Shown here: positions 42,501-50,701 of the stretch, piece after piece
Layout: the number at the start of each line of letters is the position of its first letter
Numbering within the stretch: position 1 is the first letter of the stretch
NCBI GenBank assembly: GCA_004379135.1
Contig: NBNI01000007.1
Location: 917,501 to 981,500 of the forward strand
Direction of reading: 5' to 3'
From: Acidimicrobiales bacterium mtb01
GTDB lineage: Bacteria; Actinomycetota; Acidimicrobiia; Acidimicrobiales; Ilumatobacteraceae
Length of the DNA: 64,000 nt
Notes under the pieces: model-generated
Databases searched by the model: none
Seen by the model: only the letters and a program-made list of their open reading frames with translations
What the model was told of the DNA's origin: nothing
Made by a program: the position numbers and the translations under genes

Positions 42501-43191
42501 CGTCAGCGATGCCGACAACGACGCGCTCAGCGTCACCGTCAAGGGTGGTTCGTCGACCCGGACGATTCCTTCCCAGACCGCGCAGGTCCAAGGATCCGGA
42601 ACGTCGACCTACAACTTCACCGTCGACTACAAGGATCGTGGAACCACCATCACGATCGATGGACAAGTCGACGACGGGCAAGCCCGCGCCAACGCGAGCG
42701 TGAGCATCAGGGTGGTCAACCCCGGTGGCTGTGGTCAGAGCACCACGACCACCGCGGCACAGCCGACCACGACCGCACCGCCGAAGACCACGACGACGTT
42801 GAAGCCGACGCAAACGACGACAACGTTGAAGCCGGCCCAGACGACAACGACGTTGAAGCCGACCCAAACGACGACGACGTCGAAGCCGGCTCAGACCCCG
42901 ACCACCGTGGCGGCCAACACTCCGGGTCGTCTGGACCTGACGACCAAGTGCGTCCAGCTCAATGCCCAAGGCACCGGAGTCGTCACCTTCACGGTGGTCG
43001 ATGCGGATGGCTTGAAGAAGGTCACTGCATCGCCGACGACACTGACCCTGAAGGGCGATCTGCAAAGCGGCAGGTTCGAAGTCGGCCCGATCACGAAGGC
43101 CGACGCTGGCAAGACCATCACCATCGACGTGCTGGACGGCAAGGGCGTCGCCGGCTCGTACAGGTTGATCGTGCCGGCGATCTGCAAATGA
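39511..43191 (+). CDS. Large secreted lipoprotein: DUF6777 head, eight Cys/Trp repeats, Ig-like and Thr-rich segments
   Basis: A 1226-residue exported protein. Signal with lipobox GAACSGG; residues about 36-195 match the DUF6777 pattern (GLYAGRTYGG, ICDVEAMIRFL, PDYLRSLTPVYALQ, AGTAILIDDQGMPRARCACG). Next come an acidic linker and eight tandem GGGDQP units (about 215-262). Eight Cys-bracketed repeats of 50-65 residues then start near 270, 333, 400, 464, 527, 584, 711 and 771. Each runs CP-x(n)-G-x-x-W-x-D-x-x-G-x-x-W-x-W-x(n)-W-x-N to LPGW/LPGY-x-x-x-C; repeats 6 and 7 are separated by an extra acidic linker. Two Ig/PKD-like domains (about 845-935 and 965-1070), a TTTTLKP linker and a last Ig-like domain with terminal Cys complete it. 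This is a modular surface protein, perhaps for adhesion or carbohydrate binding (inference). Starts at ATG 39511 behind GAGGAGA. Confidence 0.85.
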   Translation: MRRIWSATVMAGVLLIGAACSGGDKDSESSSGDGRKLFQPAGVVGPDSFAPTFELTQYDVDLSALSEGSVDGSAPGLYAGRTYGGTGTNICDVEAMIRFLTYYEERGRAWADVQGIPFEQLPDYLRSLTPVYALQNLNVQMFGFKNDQAYGYDAVIAAGTAILIDDQGMPRARCACGNPLLAPSEEPPTEDSTPSGDSRPDITTGEEPLGSDQPGGGDQPGGGDQPGGGDQPGGGDQPGGGDQPGGGDQPGGGDQPGGGDQPGDPQQPACPELLVAGWTDYGAPNGDVWHYDQAVGAWINLSDPAADPVPNVVDLPGWRDNCDDGRQRQVDPICPQLLIGGGWTPYIDTNGDEWQFDPANNWWKNVTAVPTPDPVTDMNDMPGWTELCGDDQPRQPNSECPPNKANVGDIWNAPDGRQWQLWLDGLALVWDEITTPDIQEGVPYADLVILYDCAPPFDEGQPECPPSKPIAGQTWIDTLGNLWLFDNHTGGAYAWDNQATADVEMVKTEALPNQPEGCQPELWQDPCPELQPRPGAVWVNPNNGDLWVWLFDQGHWFNDSDPTQPTISNTALLPGYRELCMPPCPPINIGPNETAHWIDPVTGNVWVWFEGQWVNSDDKSQTVAQTSDLPGWLELCAPPCLPGLIEPLNSFILDDNGQPESNPETDDQVGDSGDKAVTVEPAKGDIEIVPINEDQVNGTIAPLDLCNPVGCVELGAAPEIGHVYTDNRGVRWTYVAEGSWQSALGESVADALLIPGYRENCLPEDDPSDDPCPPEFEGAVYVDSNGIQWTWVGANSDAAESDHGRRWYSEASGSPEYRATIELETWFDDCPPPTDPEIVPLASSIDVDVRVQGPVCVGDTVQIVMFATPSDGERITEYKITINGNGDGTEQENATTFTETFVPEQTGEYEILGQASDSSGKSGQDTEFVKAIDCADPQDQGQPSEPGVTTTVVATPNQSSTSTAPKKNTPPTITLSTKQLCVEAMSEAPTKVSVTVSVSDADNDALSVTVKGGSSTRTIPSQTAQVQGSGTSTYNFTVDYKDRGTTITIDGQVDDGQARANASVSIRVVNPGGCGQSTTTTAAQPTTTAPPKTTTTLKPTQTTTTLKPAQTTTTLKPTQTTTTSKPAQTPTTVAANTPGRLDLTTKCVQLNAQGTGVVTFTVVDADGLKKVTASPTTLTLKGDLQSGRFEVGPITKADAGKTITIDVLDGKGVAGSYRLIVPAICK
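40153..40296 (+). repeat. Eight tandem 18-bp units encoding GGGDQP
   Basis: The 18-base unit GGCGGCGGCGACCAACCC repeats eight times, nearly perfectly; only the first unit differs, at two bases. It encodes a flexible acidic-Gly/Pro linker between the DUF6777 head and the Cys/Trp repeats. Perfect DNA identity suggests recent slippage-driven expansion. Confidence 0.9.
42790..42896 (+). repeat. Tandem repeats encoding TTTTLKP(T/A)Q linker
   Basis: Four units of about 24-27 bases encode a Thr/Lys/Pro stalk (TTTTLKPTQ, TTTTLKPAQ, TTTTLKPTQ, TTTTSKPAQ) before the last Ig-like domain. Such stalks are usually extended and often O-glycosylated. Confidence 0.8.
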
Positions 43192-43215
43192 TCGCTCCGA
43201 CCGAGCAATCATTTG

Positions 43216-43252
43216 CTGAGGGCCCGGGCAACCGGGCCCTCAGTGCTTTTTC
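43216..43252 (+). terminator. Intrinsic terminator of the repeat lipoprotein gene
   Basis: A 12-bp stem (43216-43227 with 43232-43243) with GCAA loop is followed by GCTTTTTC. The right arm includes the stop codon of the convergent yczE-like gene. On the opposite strand no T tract follows, so it acts for the plus strand. Confidence 0.85.
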
Positions 43253-43851
43253 ACTTCGATCGTCACGCTCGACCTCTTGTCGAACAATGGCAGGAATCGC
43301 TGCACCAGCGGCCCGATCCCGAACGTGAACGCGATGGTGCCGAGGCCCACCGGTCCGCCCAGTGCGACACCCGCGATCAACACCGTGATCTCCACGCAGG
43401 TGCGCGCGAGTCGGATACTGATCCCCCGCTCCGACAGGCCGAGCATCAGCCCGTCGCGCGGACCCGGACCGAGACCGGCGCCGATGTAGAGCGCCGAACC
43501 CAACGCGACGATCAACAAGCCGGCAAACATCAGACCGAGTCGGGCGACGATGTCGTCGGGCTCACCGATGATCGGCTTGGTCAGGTTCACCACCAGGCCG
43601 ATCTCGATGGCGTTGAGGATCGTGCCCAGGCCGGGTCGCTGACGCAACGGGATCCAGAGGAGAAGCAACAGCACTCCGACACCGATGATCACGTTGCCGA
43701 TCGGAACATCGAGCTTCTCGGACAATCCCTTGTGGAAGACGTCCCACGGTGCCAGACCCAACTGCGCCCGGATGAAGAACGTGATCCCGAGCCCGAACAG
43801 GAACAGTCCGGCGATGCACCGGACGATCCGTTCGGGGAACGACACGCGCAT
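43240..43851 (-). CDS. YczE/YyaS/YitT-family membrane protein
   Basis: A 203-residue integral membrane protein with about five hydrophobic segments. FLFGLGITFFIRAQLGLAPWDVFHKGLS and a related second copy LGSALYIGAGLGPGPRDGLMLGLS show the internal repeat of the YitT/YczE family (DUF161). The molecular role is unknown, though YczE is linked to secondary metabolism in Bacillus. ATG 43851 overlaps the ahcY stop by one base (TGATG), so it is coupled to ahcY translation. Its stop lies inside the facing terminator stem. Confidence 0.85.
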   Translation of the reverse strand: MRVSFPERIVRCIAGLFLFGLGITFFIRAQLGLAPWDVFHKGLSEKLDVPIGNVIIGVGVLLLLLWIPLRQRPGLGTILNAIEIGLVVNLTKPIIGEPDDIVARLGLMFAGLLIVALGSALYIGAGLGPGPRDGLMLGLSERGISIRLARTCVEITVLIAGVALGGPVGLGTIAFTFGIGPLVQRFLPLFDKRSSVTIEVKKH

Positions 43852-45296
43852 CAGTAGCGGTAGTGATCGGGCTTGAACGGGCCCGACGGACTCACACCGA
43901 GGTAGTCGGCCTGCTCGTCGGTGAGCTTGGTCAACTTCACGCCCAGAGCGTCGAGGTGCAGCGATGCGACCTTCTCGTCGAGATGCTTCGGAAGCACGTA
44001 CACACCAAGCGGATACTTGGCCAGGTTGTTGAACAACTCGATCTGCGCGATCACCTGATTGGAGAACGAGCACGACATCACGAAACTCGGATGACCCGTC
44101 GCGCATCCGAGGTTCACCAGTCGGCCCTCGGCCAGGACGATGACCGAGTGACCGTCGGGGAACGACCACAGGTCGGTGCCCGGCTTGAGTTCGTCGCGGG
44201 TCGCCCCGCTGCGGGCCAGACCGGCCATGTCGATTTCCGAGTCGAAGTGGCCGATGTTGCACACGATCGCGTTGTGCTTCATCTTCCCCATGTGCTCGAC
44301 CGTGATGATGTGGTCGTTGCCGGTGGCCGAGACGAAGATGTCGGCGGTGCGGCACACGTCGTCGAGCGTCGTGACCTGGTAGCCCTCCATCGCCGCCTGG
44401 AGTGCGTTGATCGGATCGATCTCGGTGACGATGACACGTGCACCCTGGCCGCTCAGCGCCTGCGCGCAACCCTTGCCCACGTCGCCGTATCCGCACACCA
44501 CGGCGACCTTGCCGGCCAGCATCACGTCGGTCGCGCGGCAGATGGCGTCGACGAGCGAGTGGCGGCAGCCGTAGAGGTTGTCGAACTTCGACTTGGTGAC
44601 CGAATCGTTCACGTTGATGGCCGGGAACAGCAATTCGCCGCGCTCGTGCATCTTGTAGAGGCGCATCACGCCGGTGGTGGTCTCCTCGGTGACGCCACGA
44701 ATGCCCTTGGCCATGCGCGTCCACTTGGTCGGATCCTGCTTCAAGCCACGCTGAAGAAGTCCGAGCACGATCGCCAACTCGGCGTTCGAGGCGGTGGTCG
44801 GGTCGGGAACCTCGCCCGACTTCTCGTACTCCACGCCCTTGTGCAGGAGGAGGGTGGCGTCGCCACCGTCGTCGAGGATCATGTTGGGGCCGTCGCCGTC
44901 GGGCCACGTCATCATCTGGTCGGTGCACCACCAGTACTCCTCGAGCGTCTCGCCCTTCCACGCGAACACCGGGACGCCTTGCGGGTCGTCGGGTGTTCCA
45001 TTCGGACCCACCACCACGGCCGCGGCCGCGTGGTCCTGGGTGGAGAAGATGTTGCACGACGCCCAGCGCACCTCGGCGCCGAGTTCGACGAGGGTCTCGA
45101 TGAGCACGGCCGTCTGGATCGTCATGTGCAGCGATCCGGAGATGCGCGCACCCTTCAGCGGCTTGGAAGCACCGAACTCCTTGCGCAGGGCGCGCAGGCC
45201 GGGCATCTCGTGCTCGGCCAAGTGGATCTCCTTGCGGCCGAATGATGCCATCGACACGTCGGCGACGCGGTAGTCCTTGCGGGCGGCGAGAGACAT
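43851..45296 (-). CDS. ahcY: S-adenosylhomocysteine hydrolase
   Basis: A 481-residue NAD-dependent enzyme that splits SAH to adenosine and homocysteine, closing the methyl cycle. Features: [59 protein letters not shown] (NAD fold), and the C-terminal KPDHYRY tail. The start ATG 45296 has AGAGG about 7 bases upstream; this is a leadered mRNA with an apparent 112-base structured 5' region. The length agrees with actinobacterial SahH. Confidence 0.97.
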   Translation of the reverse strand: MSLAARKDYRVADVSMASFGRKEIHLAEHEMPGLRALRKEFGASKPLKGARISGSLHMTIQTAVLIETLVELGAEVRWASCNIFSTQDHAAAAVVVGPNGTPDDPQGVPVFAWKGETLEEYWWCTDQMMTWPDGDGPNMILDDGGDATLLLHKGVEYEKSGEVPDPTTASNAELAIVLGLLQRGLKQDPTKWTRMAKGIRGVTEETTTGVMRLYKMHERGELLFPAINVNDSVTKSKFDNLYGCRHSLVDAICRATDVMLAGKVAVVCGYGDVGKGCAQALSGQGARVIVTEIDPINALQAAMEGYQVTTLDDVCRTADIFVSATGNDHIITVEHMGKMKHNAIVCNIGHFDSEIDMAGLARSGATRDELKPGTDLWSFPDGHSVIVLAEGRLVNLGCATGHPSFVMSCSFSNQVIAQIELFNNLAKYPLGVYVLPKHLDEKVASLHLDALGVKLTKLTDEQADYLGVSPSGPFKPDHYRY

Positions 45297-45420
45297 GGGT
45301 GAACCTCTTTCAGGGGAATGCGGTTGATGGAGTCGTTCGGGGACGCGAAAAATCCGCGTCACCTCGGGCCGGGGCCTGCTGGCACCGCTCACATCAGCCC
45401 GATGGGACGAGCCGAGTGTA
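45297..45420 (-). promoter_or_regulatory. Promoter and structured 5' leader of ahcY, candidate riboregulator
   Basis: TACACT (45420-45415, minus strand) suggests transcription from near 45408 and a leader of about 112 bases, rare in this window. Predicted helices by eye: 45404-45395 with 45371-45360 (10 pairs, 2-base bulge), and 45360-45355 with 45347-45342 (GACGCG/CGCGUC, loop GAUUUUU). A ribosome site near the start follows. The consensus of known SAH and SAM riboswitches is not obvious, so the class is unresolved. Confidence 0.4.
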
Positions 45421-45461
45421 ATCGCCGGCCTCGAGCCGGCGCTCGATCTCGAGCTCGACGG

Positions 45462-45704
45462 TCAGGCGGCGGCCGAACCGGTCGGCCGGGCCTCGCCACG
45501 CGCGATGCGGCCGGCCAGACGCTCGTGTTCGGAGTCGGATACCACGTCCGACTCGTCGACGAGCATGACCGCGATGCCTTCGCGGATGGCGTAGCGCCGC
45601 TTGAGACGGGGGTTGTAGATGCAGTTCTCGTCGTCGAACACGAACAACTGGCCGTGGTCGATCGGGCAGGCCAGGACGCTCACGAGATCCGGGTCGAGTG
45701 ACAT
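45462..45704 (-). CDS. Trm112-family small protein
   Basis: An 80-residue protein of the Trm112/UPF0434 family: LVSVLACPIDHGQLFVFDDE and RRYAIREGIAVML. In eukaryotes Trm112 activates methyltransferases; bacterial members are uncharacterised. Only one Cys of the usual zinc-binding four is seen (CPIDHG, with a later isolated Cys), so zinc binding is doubtful. AGGGAA lies 8 bases before ATG 45704. It follows manB by 30 bases, as part of an actinobacterial conserved neighbourhood near ahcY. Confidence 0.82.
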   Translation of the reverse strand: MSLDPDLVSVLACPIDHGQLFVFDDENCIYNPRLKRRYAIREGIAVMLVDESDVVSDSEHERLAGRIARGEARPTGSAAA

Positions 45705-45734
45705 GGTGATTCCCTTCGGGTGGTGCCGGTCGGT

Positions 45735-47099
45735 TCAGACGGCGGTGATCAGGGCCAGGACTTCGGCGACATGATCGTCGCATTCGTTCCGGGTGGGGGC
45801 TTCGAGATTGAGACGCAGGAGCGGCTCGGTGTTGGAGGGACGCAGATTGAACCACCACGGCCCGCAATCGACGGTGAGCCCGTCGAGCCGATCCTGTTGA
45901 TGGCCCTGGTAGTGGGCGGCGATGGCCTCGATCACCGCCGAGGTGTCCGCCACTTGGGTGTTGATCTCACCGCTCGACGAGTAGCGCTCGAACGGCTTGC
46001 GGAGATCGGACAATACGTCGTTCGATTCGGACAGCGCCTCGAGAACGAGCATCGTTGCGATGAGACCGCTGTCGGCGCGATAGTTGTCGGCGAAGTAGTA
46101 GTGCGCGGAATGCTCGCCACCGAACACCGCACCGGTCTCGGCCATCTGCTGCTTGATGAACGAGTGGCCGACCTTGGTGCGCACCGGAGTTCCGCCGCTC
46201 TCGCGCACCACTTCGGGCACCGAGCGACTGCAGATGAGGTTGTGCAGGATCGTCGCACCGGGATGCTTGGCCAGCATGCGCGAAGCCAGGATCGCGGTGG
46301 TGGTGGAGCCCGACAGGCCTCTCCCCTGCTCGTCGACGACGAACACGCGGTCGGCGTCGCCGTCGAACGCGAGGCCGATGTCGAATCCACCGGCCACGAC
46401 CCGGGCCTGCAGGTCGCGCTGGTTGGCCGACTGCAGAGGGTCGGCGGGGTGATTGGGGAACGTCCCGTCGAGTTCGGGGTACATCACCTCGAGTTCGAGG
46501 CGCGGAAGCCGCTCGAAGACGGCCGGCACCACGAGCCCGCCCATGCCGTTGGCCGTGTCGGCGACGACCCGCATCGGGCGCAGCGAGGCCGGGTCGACGA
46601 ACGACACGACGTGATCGGCGAAGGCGGACAGCAAGTCGCGCTCGGTGGTTCGACCGACCCGTCCCGCGGGCGTCGGCCCGCGGCCGTCGAGAACGTTCCG
46701 AGCCGTCTCCTTGACGTCGAGAAGTCCGGTGTCGACCCCGACCGGTCGAGCACCCGAGAGGCACAACTTGACGCCGTTGTACTGCGCCGGGTTGTGCGAC
46801 GCCGTGAACATGGCACCGGGTGCATCGAGCTTCCCGGCCGCGAAGTACATCAGGTCGGTGGAGGCCAGACCGATGTCGATGACATCGACCCCATGTTCCA
46901 TGAGACCGCGAGCGAACGCATCGGCGAGTTCGGGTCCGGACGGCCGCATGTCGCGCGCGACGATCGCCACCGACGATCGGGTGAAGCGGGCGAACCCGAC
47001 TCCGAGCGCGTACGCGACGTCGGAGTCCAGTTGATCGGGAACCGTGCCACGGATGTCGTAGGCCTTGACGATGGCATCGAGAGCGTCAGAAGCCGACAT
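45735..47099 (-). CDS. manB: Phosphomannomutase/phosphoglucomutase ManB
   Basis: A 454-residue alpha-D-phosphohexomutase. YDIRGTVPDQLD at the N-terminus, FTASHNPAQYNGVK with the phosphoserine loop, FDGDADRVFVVDE (metal-binding DGDxDR) and GGEHSAHYYFADNY (sugar loop) mark the four domains; the C-terminal RPSNTEPLLRLNLEA is the phosphate-binding loop. It supplies mannose-1-phosphate for GDP-mannose, the substrate of the GMD at 59162. Follows the large membrane protein gene by 14 bases. TAGCGT lies 11 bases before the ATG. Confidence 0.94.
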   Translation of the reverse strand: MSASDALDAIVKAYDIRGTVPDQLDSDVAYALGVGFARFTRSSVAIVARDMRPSGPELADAFARGLMEHGVDVIDIGLASTDLMYFAAGKLDAPGAMFTASHNPAQYNGVKLCLSGARPVGVDTGLLDVKETARNVLDGRGPTPAGRVGRTTERDLLSAFADHVVSFVDPASLRPMRVVADTANGMGGLVVPAVFERLPRLELEVMYPELDGTFPNHPADPLQSANQRDLQARVVAGGFDIGLAFDGDADRVFVVDEQGRGLSGSTTTAILASRMLAKHPGATILHNLICSRSVPEVVRESGGTPVRTKVGHSFIKQQMAETGAVFGGEHSAHYYFADNYRADSGLIATMLVLEALSESNDVLSDLRKPFERYSSSGEINTQVADTSAVIEAIAAHYQGHQQDRLDGLTVDCGPWWFNLRPSNTEPLLRLNLEAPTRNECDDHVAEVLALITAV

Positions 47100-47113
47100 A
47101 GCGCCTCACCACG

Positions 47114-49657
47114 CTAGCGGTGGTCGGTCTCGCCCTCCTGCGGAATTCGCCGTCGAATGCGATTCTGTCGGGCGATCACGAACACGAGCACGATGCCTAC
47201 CAGTGTGAGGAAATACGCGAAGCGGTCGATCCAACCGGCGCGGAAATCCATGCTCACCTGGTTCTCGGTCGGAATCACGACCATCATGTTCGGCGCAACG
47301 CGATACGGACCGTCACCTCCCGACACCTTCCAGTTGGGGAAGTAGCTCACCCGGACCAGCACCGGCACCCCGGTTCGGTCGACGTGGAAGTCGACCGAAT
47401 CCTCGCCGATCACCACATTCGTCACGGCAACGGAGGGCAAGGCGATTGCTTCGATCGATTCGGTCGGGGTGACGATGTCGACCTTGCGCGAATCGGAGCC
47501 GGGTTCGCCGTCGCGTCTCGGCAAGTCGATCTCGACGTCGGTGCGTTGCCACGAAGCGGGTCCGTCGTCGACGGGGACCGTCGGCCACTCGGATCGGTTC
47601 TGCAGCCAACTGGTGCCGATTTCGAGCCAGCGCTCGCGCTGATCGCCGTCCCGTCCGTTCACGACCACCGGCTCGGCCTCCAGAGGGACGACGACATCGG
47701 ACTTCGACACCTCGTACATCTTCCACGGACCCGAGGACGCGATCTCGGTGAGTCCGCCGTCGTTCACCACGAGCTCGGCTGCTTCGCGCTGGGCCTCGGG
47801 CGTGACCGCGAGGTAGTAGCGGATTCCCAACGCGCGCAGGTAATCGATGCCGATCGATGCGTCGTTGTTGATGTAGCGAAGTTCGCGCACGGGGTTCGAA
47901 CTCTGCTTCGACATCGCGCCGGCCGCGAGGAAGTGATACGGCGTCGTGCCGGCCGCTTCGAAGAACAGTCCTTCGCTCGAACCGATGCAGCCGTCGGTCC
48001 AGAACGGAAGGAGCATCAACGCCATGGTCGTGCCGTACTTGTCGTTGTCGCCGTAGTTCTCCCAGAGTGCGCGGCCGCAACCGCGCTCCTCGCCGATCGA
48101 CTTCATGGTCTGAACGACGCCGTAGTACTCGCCGTAAGCCGAGCGACCTTCGTAACCCGAGAAGTTCCAGCGGGCCCAACCATCGACGAAACCCTTGTCG
48201 CTCGCCTGTGTCTCGAAGGGCCCCCACGCGTACTCGGCACCATCACCCTCGTCGACGATGTTCCCGCCGGGGAGCACTTGGAACCGGAAGCCCAGGACGA
48301 TCAACGCGGCCAGAGCGCACCCCACGGCGGTGAGCGAGCGGGCCTTGAACAACGCCCGCTGCGACCTCGCGTCCTCGTCGATCCGGATGGCGGAGAACCG
48401 TCGATCGAGCCGCTCGTGCTGGGCCAGACGAACGATCGCGTGAACCGTCTCGACGATGCCGATCGCGGCCAGCAGGTACCGGCACATGTTGAGCATCGGC
48501 AACAGGCGAGGATTCCAGAGCAATCCGATCACGGGCAGGCTGTCGTTGAAGAGGTAGACGAACGCGGTGAACACCAGACCCGTCACACCCAGCCAGGCTC
48601 CGGTCGTGTGTCGGCGCACGAGCATCGCCACGAAGCCGATCGCCGCGAAGGCGGCGAAGAACACGTTCCAGAACGGCGGCAGGGCGAAGAACATCCCCCA
48701 GTACGAAGTGAACGAACCGTTGCCCGGTTCGCCCTTGTACTTCATGTCCGTCATGTAGGCGTGATTCAGAAGGAACGGCACGATCCAGAACGCCGACAGC
48801 AGTGAACCCAGGCCGACCGTGGTGGCGAACCAGCGCAGGCGTTGGCGATCGAGCCAGAGCAGAGCCATGAGAAGAAGGCCGACCGCCACGTAGATGGCGA
48901 CGATGCCGTGGCAGAGAATCGCCAGGGCCATGAAGATGGCCGCCTTGAGTCGATGACGCCCGGTCTGCAAGCCGTTGGCGAAGTATCCGAACGCGAGCAT
49001 GGCGAAGGAGAGCGAGATCGAGAACGAGAACTCACCGGCCATCGTCGAGGCGACGTTGCCGCCGTAGATCGTGTAGCTCTCGTCGAGAAGGAACACCAGA
49101 CCGACCACCGCGAACAATTCGGGGATCGGGTAGGCGAAACGGGCCAGACGGCCAAAGGCCCAACAACACACGGGCAGCGTGACGATCCCGAGCACCGCGA
49201 CGATCTTGAACGCGATTCCATACGGAAGCAGCACGTCGAGCAGCACGATCATGAGCGCCGGAACCACCATGTAGAAGCGGTAGATCGGGAAACCCGAGTA
49301 CCAGTCCATGCTCCAGCCGTTGAGTTTGAAGGGAAGGAGATGATCGCGGAGGTAGGCCGGACCCCACACGTGGGCCCCCATGTCACCGCCGGTGGGTGTG
49401 GAGTTGCGGAAGATCAGCGACGGTTGGACGACCTTGACCGCGACGGCGGTGGAGACCCCGACGAGGGCGACACGCACCCAGAAGACGACCAGTCGTTCGC
49501 GGCTCCGGCCGCGGAACGGATTCCAACGAGTGCGCAGGACGTCGACGGCATCGACCGCTTCTCTGGGCTCGCCGGGCTCGCCGGGCTCGCCGGGCTCGAC
49601 GGGCTCGAGATTCTGAGCGGCTTCGACTCCAGCCTCGTGCTCCGTCACGTCGTTCAT
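47114..49657 (-). CDS. Large GT-C-like integral membrane protein, possible glycosyltransferase
   Basis: An 847-residue protein with an N-terminal cytoplasmic tail containing GEPGEPGEP repeats, then about eleven hydrophobic helices to residue 480. A large extracytoplasmic part (about 480-810) and a last helix follow. The first loop contains GGDMGAHVWGPAYLRDHLLP and WYSGFPIYRFYMVVP, acidic and aromatic residues in the position expected of GT-C enzymes and of 6-pyruvoyl-tetrahydropterin synthase-related membrane proteins. Function is inferred as transfer of a sugar from a polyprenyl carrier outside the cell. ATG 49657 has no clear ribosome site. Positioned between CPBP and manB. Confidence 0.65.
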   Translation of the reverse strand: MNDVTEHEAGVEAAQNLEPVEPGEPGEPGEPREAVDAVDVLRTRWNPFRGRSRERLVVFWVRVALVGVSTAVAVKVVQPSLIFRNSTPTGGDMGAHVWGPAYLRDHLLPFKLNGWSMDWYSGFPIYRFYMVVPALMIVLLDVLLPYGIAFKIVAVLGIVTLPVCCWAFGRLARFAYPIPELFAVVGLVFLLDESYTIYGGNVASTMAGEFSFSISLSFAMLAFGYFANGLQTGRHRLKAAIFMALAILCHGIVAIYVAVGLLLMALLWLDRQRLRWFATTVGLGSLLSAFWIVPFLLNHAYMTDMKYKGEPGNGSFTSYWGMFFALPPFWNVFFAAFAAIGFVAMLVRRHTTGAWLGVTGLVFTAFVYLFNDSLPVIGLLWNPRLLPMLNMCRYLLAAIGIVETVHAIVRLAQHERLDRRFSAIRIDEDARSQRALFKARSLTAVGCALAALIVLGFRFQVLPGGNIVDEGDGAEYAWGPFETQASDKGFVDGWARWNFSGYEGRSAYGEYYGVVQTMKSIGEERGCGRALWENYGDNDKYGTTMALMLLPFWTDGCIGSSEGLFFEAAGTTPYHFLAAGAMSKQSSNPVRELRYINNDASIGIDYLRALGIRYYLAVTPEAQREAAELVVNDGGLTEIASSGPWKMYEVSKSDVVVPLEAEPVVVNGRDGDQRERWLEIGTSWLQNRSEWPTVPVDDGPASWQRTDVEIDLPRRDGEPGSDSRKVDIVTPTESIEAIALPSVAVTNVVIGEDSVDFHVDRTGVPVLVRVSYFPNWKVSGGDGPYRVAPNMMVVIPTENQVSMDFRAGWIDRFAYFLTLVGIVLVFVIARQNRIRRRIPQEGETDHR
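49565..49609 (-). repeat. Five 9-bp repeats in the N-terminus of the GT-C-like protein
   Basis: The unit GGGCTCGCC (plus strand; last two units end GAC and GAG) repeats five times without interruption, encoding the GEPGEPGEP segment. It is probably a length-variable, non-essential linker. Confidence 0.75.
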
Positions 49658-49675
49658 TGTGCCACCGGGAGACGG

Positions 49676-50386
49676 TCAGCGACTGGCGATCAGGAGCCCG
49701 GCCGCGTTGAACCCGATGTGCGCCAGGATCGGCATGGCGATTCGACCGGTTCTCTGCCAGCACGAGCCGAACACGAGACCGACCAAGAACAATCCGGGCA
49801 ACTCGACGGGTTGCAAGTGGATCGCGGCGAACCACGCCGCCGACAGCACCAGCGAGATGGCGTCGTTGAATCGCCCTTCGAGCGACTGGAGGATCAGGCC
49901 TCGGTACACGAACTCCTCGATGAGCGGAGCTCCGATCGCCACGATCAGCACGAGGACGAGGATCCACGCTCCTGAGGCCCGGTCCCAGAGCTCGTTCGCG
50001 CGACGCTCGACATCGTCCGGATCGAACGCGCCGGGGAACAGGTTCGACAGCGGCCAGTACAGAAGCGGCACGAGCACGAACTGGGCCGCCAGTCCGATCG
50101 GAAGACCGGCCAGGTCGATCGGACGGAACCCCACCCGGTAATCCCGAGCGAACGAGGTTCCCCCGCGCCGCCGGCTGATGATGATCAGTCCCGCCACGAA
50201 CGGAATCCAGAGACAGAGAATCGACACCGCCGTGACCGATGTCGGCCACGTGTCGGGATCGTCACCATTCCGACCGAACGCCGCGATCACCGCGGCCTGC
50301 AAAGGAAGAGCCGCGACGTATGCCCCGACCCACACCGCCACGGCGGCGCCGACCGAGAAGCGGGCGTCGTTGGTGGCCGGACGCAC
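49676..50386 (-). CDS. CPBP-family intramembrane metalloprotease
   Basis: A 236-residue membrane protein of the CAAX protease/bacteriocin-processing (CPBP/Abi) family. Motif 1 is LIEEFVYRGLIL (EExxxR), motif 2 AAIHLQPVELPGLFLVGLV (His) and motif 3 ILAHIGFNAAG (HxxxN). About seven membrane helices. GTG 50386 is suggested; the frame is open upstream to the DUF3499 stop 8 bases away. Targets unknown. Part of the DUF3499-CPBP-GT-C-manB reverse operon. Confidence 0.82.
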   Translation of the reverse strand: MRPATNDARFSVGAAVAVWVGAYVAALPLQAAVIAAFGRNGDDPDTWPTSVTAVSILCLWIPFVAGLIIISRRRGGTSFARDYRVGFRPIDLAGLPIGLAAQFVLVPLLYWPLSNLFPGAFDPDDVERRANELWDRASGAWILVLVLIVAIGAPLIEEFVYRGLILQSLEGRFNDAISLVLSAAWFAAIHLQPVELPGLFLVGLVFGSCWQRTGRIAMPILAHIGFNAAGLLIASR

Positions 50387-50394
50387 GGAGTCGA

Positions 50395-50634
50395 TCAGCC
50401 GGCCAGGCGGTGCACGAAAGGCAGCACGACCGTGCGGCGACGATCTTCGAGAGTCCAACCCGTCGGCGGGGCGAAACGATTCCAATGGATCTCGCAGAAC
50501 TCGTACACCTGCGGGCGACGTTCGTCACTCAGGTGATCGACCCAGATCACCGAATTCGCATACTGAAAAGTGAGAGCGACTCGGGCCTCCTCACGACACC
50601 CGTTTCGCGTGCACAACCGCTGGTCCGAACGCAT
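50395..50634 (-). CDS. DUF3499 family protein
   Basis: A 79-residue actinobacterial protein with four likely metal ligands: CTRNGC near the N-terminus and CEIHW towards the end. DUF3499 members sit beside manB in many actinobacteria, but their function is unknown. ATG 50634 is preferred over the GTG at 50655 because TACCTT lies 7 bases upstream, the leaderless spacing. It heads the reverse operon that continues to manB. Confidence 0.85.
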   Translation of the reverse strand: MRSDQRLCTRNGCREEARVALTFQYANSVIWVDHLSDERRPQVYEFCEIHWNRFAPPTGWTLEDRRRTVVLPFVHRLAG

Positions 50635-50701
50635 GGCGAACAAGGTACGGGACACATCCTGCGACAGGGTGGATAGTCGGGACCGGTCCTAGCATGACGC
50701 C
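50635..50701. promoter_or_regulatory. Bidirectional leaderless promoter, DUF3499 / ftsH
   Basis: Minus strand TACCTT (50647-50642) ends 7 bases before ATG 50634. Plus strand TAGCAT (50690-50695) ends 6 bases before ATG 50702. It divides two oppositely transcribed operons within 67 bases. Confidence 0.6.

Noticed and set aside
45297-45420. Calling the ahcY leader a known SAH riboswitch.
   Set aside because: The conserved core of that class could not be matched by eye, so only the structure is reported.
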